DNA of 64,000 nt from Populus alba. Lineage: Eukaryota; Streptophyta; Magnoliopsida; Malpighiales; Salicaceae. The stretch is taken from assembly GCF_005239225.2 (NCBI RefSeq), contig NC_133297.1, forward strand, positions 4,906,392-4,970,391, in the 5' to 3' direction. The notes beneath the pieces were generated by a model. It was given only the letters and a program-made list of their open reading frames with translations, had not been told where the DNA came from and did not search any database. Of this stretch, positions 1 to 9,844 are shown piece by piece. The first letter of the stretch is position 1, and each line of letters starts with the position of its first letter. The translations under genes were made by a program, and so were the position numbers.

Positions 1-1313
1 AGCATAAATTTGCCTTGCAACTGGCAAAAATGCTAATAGAGAGTGATGTTTCGTGGGATCAAGATATTACTGTACAGGGCCTGTATGGAGCTAGAATTGG
101 ATCCCCTGTCTCTGGTCCAGCGACAAGAGGACGAAAAGTAGAAGACAAGGGGGTGGATCTTTGGCATCCTTTGCTTACAGCAACAAAAACAGGAATACTA
201 GAGGTTGTTTATGAAATGCTCAGAGAGTATCCTCAGTGTGTTGATCTTCGTAACAAAAAAGGGCAGAACGTGTTGCATGTAGCTATAATGTACAGACGCA
301 AGGATATTTTCAAATTTATAAAGAGTAACAGGATAATATCGAACAGGATGAGCTTTGGAATTGACAAAGATGGCTACACATTGTTGCACCAAGTAGCAGA
401 CAACACGTATTACTCTGTAGGAAGCAAGCATGGTCCTGCACTGCAATTACACGAAGAGTTAAAATGGTTCACAGTAAGCCCCTTTCGTACCAGTATCTTT
501 AGATCATTGTATCAGAAAAAGTTTATATTATTTTAACCTACCAAAGTAAATTGGAATCATCCTAGGTGATTTAGAATTGAATCCCAATTTCGTATAACTT
601 TTCATTTTGAGGAGTTTGCTGTCATGTTCTCCTTTTGTATGCAGCGTGTCGAGAAGGTCATCCCTTCTTATTATGCCAAGCTCCGCGACTTTAAGCATAA
701 AATGACTGCAGAGGAGCTCTTCAATAAAATGCACAAAGAGCAACTCCTGGCCGCACAGCAATGGGTCAAGGAAACTGCTCAGTCATGCTCAGCTGTAGCT
801 GTTCTTGTTGCCACCATTGTCTTTGCTGCTGCCTACACTGTACCTGGTGGTTCAAATGATAAGGGCGTTCCAATTTTCCTCCACAAAAACTTTTTCTTGT
901 TTTTCACCATCATGGATGTTATCGCCTTAGCAAGCTCCTTGACCTCAGTTGTGATGTTCCTCTCCATCCTCACTTCTCCTTTTGATTACAAAGATTTTCG
1001 TAACTCAATCCCTCGAAAACTGACTTTGGGATTCACTTTACTCTTCTTCTCCGTGATGGCGACCATGCTTGCTTTCGCTGCCACCATTTTGCTCATCGTT
1101 CAATCAGAGAAACAAGTGACAGCAGGTTTGATTTCAATTGCCGCGTTTTTTCCCGTCTCCGTGTTTGCATTGATGCAGTTCCGTTTGTATGCTGCATTCA
1201 TGCATTCCACGAAGGGCATCCGTAAGGCAATGAGTAGGTCCCTCCCTTGGTTTGGTGCCCCTTCAATGTTTCGCAAGAGAAAGCAGCGTCGAGATTTATT
1301 TCAGAAAAAGTAA
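1..1313 (+). CDS. Ankyrin-repeat/PGG-domain membrane protein, copy A (5' end outside window)
   Basis: The sequence shows the last two exons of a gene entering from the left: <1-473 (codons start at base 3) and 645-1313, joined in phase 0 by an intron running from GTAAGC to TGCAG. The first exon encodes the end of an ankyrin array, including the GYTLLHQVAD repeat core near bases 379-408. The last exon begins RVEKVIPSYYAKL and then carries the PGG domain: a QWVKETAQSCSAVAVLVATIVF start, the YTVPGG motif, and four hydrophobic spans that should cross the membrane. This architecture is that of plant ACD6/ITN1-like proteins, which act at the plasma membrane or ER in defence, cell-death or salt responses; the role here is inferred. 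The stop TAA at 1311 stands where copy B has CAA, so copy A lacks a QVSESDYYSGF tail. Apart from that the visible frame is open. The exact subfamily cannot be told without the 5' part. Confidence 0.88.
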
Positions 1314-1883
1314 GTTTCAGAATCAGATTATTACTCTGGATTTTGGTTTTAAGGTTGGGATATTAGTGCCAGTTCATACCAACAACTATGTGAGAGCGTA
1401 TTAGCAGCTGATACTCTTTATCACACGGCCCTAGTTATCAATCACCTGTTATAGTCTACCTGCAATTCCACTGAATCTCTAGTGGCTGTGTTTACTGAAG
1501 ATTCCTTCGTCAACATCTGACGTGAGGCCAACAACGTGGTCAATTCACATGCTATGCAAGCACTTCTTTTGGTTGATAAATTGAATCCACTGTTCTGTTT
1601 TTTTCTGCTACTCCCTTCTGTAGCATCTGTTCTGCTTAAGCATCTTTGTGTTTATTGCTCTGAAAAAATAAAATAAAATGTAAAAGAACTTGCTATTTGC
1701 TATTTGGTTCTGGTGTTAAGCACGTCTAGCTAGGTAAACCAGAATTATTGTTCCAGCAATAATTTGTTTGCTCTACATTCCTGTCAGGAATCTTACTGCA
1801 GGACTCGGTAATAATGGATGATGATATGCTTTAAACTTCAAAGCTATCTTGAAAACGAACACTTGCAAAGAAAAAGGGCCAAG

Positions 1884-2316
1884 CCCGGTAGATTCTCCTG
1901 AACTATATATTTCTTGAAGAAGTTGCGGAAGTTGTTTCTAGATTAGGGTTGATGGGCTTGTTTTGTTTTTGGGGAAAAATAAGAAATAAATTAATTTTAT
2001 TTATGTAAGAATTTGAATTGTTTTTGCTTCAATTTATTTTTTTTAATATTTTTAAATTGTTTTAATATAGAGATATCAAAAATAAATTTTAAAAATTAAA
2101 AGAAATATTATTTTAATATATTTTCAAACAAAAAATATTTTTAAAAAAAACTGTTATTAAAATACTTAATAACATCTAATATTTATTTTACATAAACTTA
2201 AAAATATATTTTTTATTCTCTCTTACGTTTCTTTCTCCTCCTTATACAGGTAAATATTTCTAGTTCATATTCTAAAATTTCTTCAAATTCTTATTGCTTT
2301 TTGGACGGAAAAAATG
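1884..2316. repeat. AT-rich segment present only in the left duplicate
   Basis: In the right copy the sequence passes directly from AAAAAGGGCCAA to TTTTTCTCTC, whereas the left copy has about 430 bp in between. Within it, 2040-2230 resembles the AT-rich dispersed repeat seen elsewhere in this window, in inverse orientation. It is either an insertion in the left copy or a deletion in the right; I see no clear terminal repeats. The remaining spacer 2631-3772 up to copy B is AT-rich, and I see no other gene in it. Confidence 0.6.
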
Positions 2317-3772
2317 TCATTTTTCTCTCCTATTTCTCTTTCTTATTTCTCTCTCATCCCAATTTAGTTATCATCCATTTTTCTTTCTTCATAAAAGTTC
2401 ACTAATTGGCTATACAAATTAATAGTTTTGAATACTGGTTCCCCGAAATAAAATAAAATAATTTCATATTTTCATTTGAAAAATATTGCTAGATAGCATT
2501 CTTGACCAAAAAAGGGATTGAACATTGAGTCTTACGCACGTCCAATTAATGCTTCAACGAAACATGCAGTAGCTAGCTAGCGCTGCTGGTGACTTCCTCG
2601 GAGTTTGGATATTGAGTCATCCACATGCCTAAAAAAATAAAAGATAGGATTGGGTTACGAGGGTTTGTTTTTGCGTTCATTTTTTTTATTTAAAATTTAT
2701 TAATTTTTTTGTTTTTCAGGTATTTTAATTTTTTTTTAAATAATTTTTTTTAATTATTATTATAGTATATTTTAAATTAAAAAATACTTTAAAAAACAAT
2801 AAAACTTTAAACCTAAATTATTGGTTGAATTGTGGTTCCTTCCCTGATCCATTTTTTTTATTCTTTTAAATCCAGGACTGAAATAACCGCCGGTCCTTTC
2901 CAGGCATGCTAAATTTGAAAGCCCAGCCTGGCCATAGATGCTTTCCCATTTTCAGGGCCAAAATGTGCATTTTAGGGGGATCTGACGCTTGTTTTAGTCG
3001 CACTCAATTTGGTACAGAATTCGATTCTATCTGTTTCTTTCTTGACTTCCTCTAGCTACAGATGGTCATTTTACACGTTGTGCTTTACTCCTGCCAATGG
3101 TTGAATAGCCACGGTGAGGAATGGACATGGAATTGAAGGAAGAGCATAATCTCCATGGGATACAAAACATAATTACCAAGCAAAGCGTCACAGTCGTCTT
3201 TAAACGATCTTGTTCATCACATTATCTAGCAGGAATAAATAAAGGAAAGAGGAAGATCTGATGATGATTTGGAGCTTACATCATAAGACATAGAGCATTG
3301 CTTAACATAACCATTCTAACTTTTAACTGAAGATTTTAATGGTGTTGTAGCTCTACAAGCTAAGCACGCGAAGTGCAGATGCCCTTCTCTGTTTCTTTGT
3401 TTATTGAGTGCGTTGGGACAACGTTTTTACTTGGCTTTAAAGGAGACCAGTCTATTTTTTCTGAAATTCGGTGTCATTCAACAGCATAAACTAGCAAAAC
3501 GGTTTGTCTGCGCTGGCTCTTGTTCCCTTGCCATTTGTTGGTTAATTATTCATTTATCCTATGAATTTGATGTTAGGATATTTGAATTTTCCCACACTGA
3601 ATTTGTAACTTCCGAGTCAGTGCATAGATGTAATTCACTGGAATACCTGTAGAATATCTATGCATTGTTAGGTGCTTTTCTTCCCTTTCTTTTTGGATTA
3701 ATTGATATGGTTTCATAACTGTTTCCTCTGGTAAGAATTCAGGCAGAAAACCAATTCGACAGAGAGAGCAAG

Positions 3773-5739
3773 ATGGGAACTCCATCAGAAATGAAGCCAG
3801 CCTACATCGCAACCTTGAAGGAAGACTGGAAGAGCCTGGCTGAATTCTACGAGAAACATAAAGATCGCCTGTTGACTCCAATGCCATTCACCAAAGATAC
3901 TGCATTTCATATGGCTGTCTACTGTAAGGATGCGAAATTGCTTAAGTGTCTACTTGATTCCGCACGGTATCTGCCTACGTCCCAGGATCATAAACATCCC
4001 ATTAGTATTACAAATGTTTATGGACACACACCACTTCATTTAGCAGTCAGCAGAGGAAACTAGCTGCCATGTCCACGGAGGTACAGGAAAAGCAAACCTA
4101 GTTTAACCTCTTATGGACTATCTAGTGATTGAAGAATTTAAGCTACAGTAACGTTATGGGTAGAATGAAGTCTTCCCCTGGAAATGCAACTGGGAAGAAT
4201 ATAACTAATCAGAATATATCTAGTCTGGTATTTCACTCCTTCGTATATTTGACTACTATTGGCTGTTCATTTGCAGTGTTAGAATGGATCAACGGATCAA
4301 TCCGCAGATTCTCCTTCAAAGGTATTTCTCCCCACCCGAAATCCCAACCAAACTCAAAATGCTGATCACCTCTCATCTTTCTCTCTTGTCTAATGAATAG
4401 GGTGGCCGATGGTGGAAAGAATCTGGGAAAATAAGAGGAAGCATAAATTTGCCTTGCTACTGGCAAAAATGCTAATAGAGAGTGATGTTCCGTGGGATCA
4501 AGATATTGCTGTACAGGGCCTGCATGGAGCTAGCACTGGATCCCCTGTCTCTGGTCCTTACTCCTTCGCATCCTTTGTTTACAGCAACAAAAACAGGAAT
4601 ACTAGAGGTTGTTTATGAAATGCTCATAGAGCAGCCTCATTTTCTTGATCTTCTTGACGAAGAAGAGAAGAACATATTGCATGTAGCTATAAAGTACAGA
4701 CGCAAGGATATTTTCCATCTTATAAAGAGTAACCGGATAATATCGAACAGGATGAGCTATGGAATTGACAAAGATGGCTACACATTGTTGCACCAAGTAG
4801 CAGACAATGAGCATTACTCTTTAGGAAGCAAGCATGGTCCTGCACTACAATTACACGAAGAGTTAAAATGGTTCACTGTAAGCCCCTTTCGTACCAGTAT
4901 CTTTAGATCACTGTATTATATTATTTTAACCTACCAAGATAAATTGGAATCATCCTAGGTGATTTAGAAATGAATCCCAATTTCGAATAACTTTTCATTT
5001 TGAGGAGTTTGCTGTCATGTTCTCCTTTTGTATGCAGCGTGTCGAGAAGCTCATCCCTTCTTATTATGCCAAGCTCCGCGACTTGAAACATAAAATGACT
5101 GCAGAGGAGCTCTTCAATGATATGCACAAAAAGCAACTCCTGGCCGCACAACAATGGGCCAAGGAAACTGCTCAGTCATGCTCAGCTGTAGCTGTTCTTG
5201 TTGCCACCTTTGTCTTTGCTGCTGCCTACACTGTACCTGGTGGTTCAAATGATAAGGGCGTTCCAATTTTCCTCCACGAAAACTTTTTCTTGTTTTTCAC
5301 CATCATGGATGTTATCGCCTTAGCAAGCTCCTTGACCTCAGTTGTGATGTTCCTCTCTATCCTCACTTCTTCTTTTGATTACGAAGATTTTCGTTACTCG
5401 ATCCCTCGAAAACTGACTTTTGGGTTCACTTTACTCTTCTTCTCCGTGATGGCGACCATGCTTGCTTTCGCTGCCACCATTTTGCTCATCGTTCACTCAG
5501 GGAAACAATTGACAGCAGGTTTGATTTCAATTGCCGCGTTTTTTCCCGTCTCCGTGTTTGCAATGATGCAGTTCCGTTTCTATGCTGCATTCATGCATTC
5601 CACGAAGGGCATCCGTAAGGCAATGAGGAGGTCCCTCCCTTGGTTTGGTGCCCCTTTACTGTTTCGCAAGAGAAAGCAGCGTCGAGATTTATTTCAGAAA
5701 AAGCAAGTTTCAGAATCAGATTATTACTCTGGATTTTGA
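3773..5739 (+). pseudogene. Ankyrin-repeat/PGG-domain gene, copy B, probably broken
   Basis: This is a tandem copy of the gene at 1-1313. An ATG at 3773 opens a typical first exon (MGTPSEMKPAYIATLKEDW, then DTAFHMAVYCKDAKLLKCLLD and the first ankyrin core YGHTPLHLAVSRGN), but a TAG stops it at 4061-4063. The expected central ankyrin exons are absent. Later pieces are recognisable: a 45-nt exon at 4277-4321 (LEWINGSIRRFSFK), an exon at 4401-4877 (GWPMVERIWENKRKHKFAL onward) and the PGG exon at 5038-5739 with four membrane spans. Inside 4401-4877 the segment between GGTCC and CATCC is 11 bases long, against 46 in copy A, so the upstream frame runs into a TGA at 4616-4618 while the ankyrin part continues in another frame. 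The PGG exon itself is intact and 11 residues longer than in copy A. I infer a pseudogene; a shortened protein from the intact 3' exon or unusual splicing cannot be excluded. Confidence 0.75.
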
Positions 5740-6710
5740 TTTTAAGATGTGGATATTAGTGCCAGTTCATACCAACAACTATGTGAGAGCGTATTAGCAG
5801 CTGATACTCTTTATCACACGGCCCTAGTTATCAATCACCTGTTATAGTCTACCTGCAATTCCACTGAATCTCTAGTGGCTGTGTTTACTGAAGATTCCTT
5901 CGTCAACATCTGACGTGAGGCCAACAAACGTGGTCAATTCACTTGCTATGCAAGCACTTCTTTTGGTTGATAAATTGAATCTACTGTTCTGTTTTTTTCT
6001 GCTACTCCCTTCTGTAGCATCTGTTCTGCTTAAGCATCTTTGTGTTTATTGCTCTGAAAAAATAAAATAAAATGTAAAAGAACTTGCTATTTGCTATTTG
6101 GTTCTGGTGTTAAGCACGTCTAGCTAGGTAAACCAGAATTATTGTTCCAGCAATAATTTGTTTGCTCTACATTCCTGCCAGGAATCTTACAGGTGGACTA
6201 AGTAATAATGGATGATGATAAGCTTTTAACTTCAAAGCTATCTTAAAAATGAACACTTGCAAAGAAAAAGGGCCAATTTTTCTCTCGCATTTCTCTTTCT
6301 TATTTCTCTCTCACCAATTTTTCTTTAGTTAGCATCCATTTTTCTTTTTCATAAAAGTTCACTAATTGGCTATACAAATTAATACTTTTGAATACTGGTT
6401 CCCCGAAATAAAGTAAAATAATTTGATATTTTTATTTGAAAAATATTGCTAGATAGCATTCTTGAAAAAAAAAAAAAAAAAAAAAGAACGAAAAGGACTA
6501 CAAAGCCAAGGATAAGTTGAGAAATTCGATTCGGATCCCATCGAATTTGTCTCCGAGAAACTGTACCCAATCTGGGACTCGTGCGGTCTAAAAGGGATTG
6601 AACATTGAGTCTTTCGCACGTCCAATTAATGCTTCGAAGAACATGCAGTAGCTCGCTAGCGCTGCTGGTGACTTCCTCAGAGTTTGGATGTTGAGTCATC
6701 CACACGCCTG
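4440..6710. repeat. Tandem segmental duplication, right copy
   Basis: This is the partner of the block at 1-2630 in direct orientation, offset by about 4.4 kb. It contains the 3' half of copy B and its 3' flank. It lacks the AT-rich segment present at 1884-2316 in the left copy and has an extra segment at about 6465-6590 that the left copy lacks. Confidence 0.85.
6465..6590. repeat. About 125 bp insertion with poly(A) in the right duplicate
   Basis: The left duplicate reads CATTCTTGACC and then AAAAAAGGGATTG, while the right duplicate carries a run of more than 20 A followed by about 100 bp of higher-GC sequence before the shared AAAAGGGATTG. The insert includes ATTCGATTCGG, which loosely resembles a Pol III B box. 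The A-run on one flank suggests a short retroposed sequence, but the orientation does not fit a simple 3' tail and I do not recognise the source. Confidence 0.5.
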
Positions 6711-8132
6711 ACAGAGAGAGGCAGACAGAGGCCCCTAACAACAGCAACAATCATGCACTCTAACGACCACTGACGACTAGTTGCTTCAAATTGTTAGCAT
6801 TGAGGCATCAACCCAACTCGAAGAGAGTTAGTTAGACCTGAAACATGGACTTTTATCTTCTAGCTAGCATCCAAATGTCCTAATAGAAACACACACGCCA
6901 ATTCCCTACTTTCTTTTGATATTCAAGAAATAATACATGATTCTGCCACATGTTCTTTTGTTTTTTTTAGGCATTTGTCTGTCACGAGTAGTTTACTTAC
7001 TTTCTTAAACTTGTCTTAATTTCAAGTCCTTAATTTGTAGTACCATCGAGTCACATGGCTGAAAATTACCACGACACATGTTACCTTCATCTCTTGCATT
7101 TGATCATTCGGATTTTTTACTTTAATCGGATTAAATCAATCCCTCTACTTTTAATTAAAAATGATTAATTTGAGCTCTAATTTCGCCTTAAATTATCTTT
7201 AATTGGAATTAAATTGAGGATTTAATTTTATCCAATAATATAAAGCATAAAGCTAATTTAATTTGACTAAATTTGCATAATAAAAGGGTCATGTTTGATT
7301 TTTATCTTTAAGCCAAATTTTTTTTTCTAAGAAGGTATTTGAAAGTATATAGCAGTTGCGATATAAAATAATAAAAAAATATATTATTTTTTTAAAATTA
7401 AATATTATATAATAAAATAATATAAAAATATAAAATTTTTAAAAAACACGATTCTAAACCTTGTTACTGCACACTCCATGGTTTCATGCACAAATGCTGA
7501 ACTCAAAAGTACAAAACAGTATCAAGTAGACTGCAATACGTGAATGTTCCAGGGTGGGCATTTGATCACGAACATACAAAACTAAAGCTCAAGAAATCTT
7601 CCAAGTGAATTAATTAGCCTTTAGAATTGAAGCGATAGCGTGATGATATCGATATTGCTAGGTGAACAAATCTGGTCCTACTTGTACACCAACAAAGTAG
7701 ATAACAGTTGATCATGCATGTTCTTGCAATTCTGATTCCCAATGGAAGAACTTGGCGCTGATATTTATCCCCTCTTTAAATCTCTATCCCAACATGAACT
7801 TTCGAAAAGGATACAAGTAAAATCATAAATATATGGTCGGATGTCTTAATTAGTACGTAACATTGAGAAAACGACACTAAATGTTGTTTGCTAATTAACA
7901 TCAAGTCATTCAAATTAATATGAAAGGTTGCTTTCCGACTTCACATTATTTCAATTCTCTATCACAAGTCTTACTCTAATTATGTTCCTATACTATATTT
8001 CAACCTCTTAATCATCAACAAAAACCCAACGCTCATGCCATAATTTACCAATCTCGCCCCCTTCCTTTCCATTAAAGCTTCCCTCCTTACCTGCAATATC
8101 CAAAGTCCACAACATCAATTGATCACCTTACC
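6711..8132. other. Spacer upstream of the metalloproteinase gene
   Basis: This stretch is AT-rich non-coding DNA. I found no convincing ORF or RNA gene. A pyrimidine-rich region at about 8040-8130 directly before the ATG at 8133 is a plausible leader, but I cannot place a TATA box with confidence. Confidence 0.5.
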
Positions 8133-9203
8133 ATGCTTCTATATTACATTTTCTCTATCCTCTTTCTCCACTACAAGACACCATGCTCTGCCGCTAGGCC
8201 AACACCTACATTAACCACCACGCCGGCAGCAGAAGTTGTAACGGTCAAAGATTCCAACTACACATGGCAGAATTTTGGGAGCTTCCTCGATGCGGGCAAA
8301 GGCAGTCATGTCAATGGAATGTCGGAGCTCAAGAGATACTTCCACCATTTTGGCTATCTCCCATCACAAGATTTGAAGAGCATAACAGATATATTCGATG
8401 ACCGGTTCGAAACAGCGATTGTTCGATATCAAGCTAAACTCGGCCTTCAAACTACTGGTAAGCTCGATCTCGATACGCTAAATCAAATCATGGCACCAAG
8501 GTGTGGCGTGCCTGATGATACAATGTCTCACAAATTGCACGCATCTAGACATTACTTTTATTTTCCTGGAAAACCTCGGTGGACGCGTTCCATACCAATG
8601 ACTTTGACGTACTCGTTATCTAAAGAGAATTTGATCAGCTCTTTGAGTTTGTCAGACATCGAAGAAGTGTTTAAAGGTGCTTTTGCAAAATGGGGTTCAG
8701 TTATACCAGTGAGTTTTGTGGAGACAGATGATTATGCTTTCGCCGATATTAAAATAGGGTTTTATAGCGGAGATCATGGCGATGGAGAACCATTCGATGG
8801 GGTTTTAGGAGTTTTGGCTCATTCATTCTCACCTGAAAGCGGGAGATTTCATCTTGATGCAAGGGAAACATGGGCCATTGATTTTGATTTGGAGAAGTCA
8901 AAGGTCGCTGTTCATTTGGAATCAGTGGCTGTCCACGAGATTGGTCATCTGTTAGGATTGGGCCACTCTTCTGATGAAAAGGCTGTCATGTACCCTAGTT
9001 TGAAACCTAGAAAAAAGAAGCTGGATTTGAGCGTTGATGATATACAAGGAGTGCAAGCTCTTTATGGATCCAACCCTAATTTCACACTTGGGTCCTTGTT
9101 AGAGTCCGATATTTCATCAAATGAGGCTGCTGATTTAATTAGAATCAGATTATCCCAGTGGTGGGTCGCTCTGATTATGGCACTGATGCTAAGTTTTGCA
9201 TGA
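8133..9203 (+). CDS. Matrix metalloproteinase (plant MMP, M10A family), preproenzyme
   Basis: A single uninterrupted frame of 356 residues matches a plant zinc endopeptidase acting at the cell surface or in the apoplast. Residues 1-20 form a hydrophobic signal peptide. The propeptide has a peptidoglycan-binding-like fold region around residues 60-120 and the cysteine switch PRCGVPD with C124, which keeps the enzyme latent. The catalytic domain carries structural-site residues H215, D217, H230 and H240, the zinc motif HEIGHLLGLGH (H268, H272, H278, catalytic E269) and the Met-turn AVMYP (M286). A hydrophobic tail at 342-356 after a small-residue region suggests GPI anchoring. Plant MMPs are characteristically intronless and lack the hemopexin domain, as here. 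All key residues are present, so the enzyme should be active after cleavage of the propeptide. Family assignment is very secure; which Arabidopsis MMP is closest cannot be decided by eye. Confidence 0.96.
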   Translation: MLLYYIFSILFLHYKTPCSAARPTPTLTTTPAAEVVTVKDSNYTWQNFGSFLDAGKGSHVNGMSELKRYFHHFGYLPSQDLKSITDIFDDRFETAIVRYQAKLGLQTTGKLDLDTLNQIMAPRCGVPDDTMSHKLHASRHYFYFPGKPRWTRSIPMTLTYSLSKENLISSLSLSDIEEVFKGAFAKWGSVIPVSFVETDDYAFADIKIGFYSGDHGDGEPFDGVLGVLAHSFSPESGRFHLDARETWAIDFDLEKSKVAVHLESVAVHEIGHLLGLGHSSDEKAVMYPSLKPRKKKLDLSVDDIQGVQALYGSNPNFTLGSLLESDISSNEAADLIRIRLSQWWVALIMALMLSFA

Positions 9204-9810
9204 TTTTTATTGTCATGATCATCATCATTATATGTACTGGTAGGAGCATTATAGTCCTTTCACACACAACATTAACACAATATATACATACATTAGCCTT
9301 CAACTATTCTTTGGGACCATACAAAGTGCCTTGATTGCAGATACATACATTTGATGTAATACTAACGAACAAATTGCTTTCTGCGTACGCACAGCTTGTA
9401 TATTTCACGTTTTATTTTTGTCAGAATTTTTAAATATTAATACATGAGTTTAAGACTGGTAATTGCACAAGAAATTTCTCCTTTTTGCTCATTTAGAAGC
9501 TCGTGAGAATAGTTGTATCCAGCTTATGGAATTTCCATAAAAAAATGATCCACTATTATTAATTTATCATTATATCAAATGATTTTATCAACTAAACTAA
9601 CTTGCTAGTGCCCCTTATTGTACTAGGAATATATGCATATTCGTGGAGATTTGGAAAAGGAAAGTTGGGTACACTCAGACAATAAGCCATTAATTTGTTT
9701 GTATAGTAAGGAATCAACTGGCTCTCAAGGCTTTTATTGATTAGATGCAATTTAATCTGTCCAATCATATCAATACATCTGTTTGAATTGATCCCACCTA
9801 AACAACTTCG

Positions 9811-9844
<34 letters not shown>

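Larger units (their letters stand above)
1..2630. repeat. Tandem segmental duplication, left copy
   Basis: Bases 1-1883 align almost base for base with 4441-6276, covering the two 3' exons, their intron and the 3' flank. After an interruption, 2317-2630 aligns with 6277-6709. The close similarity of non-coding flanks shows that the duplication is recent. The two copies differ by two large indels, listed separately. Confidence 0.85.
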
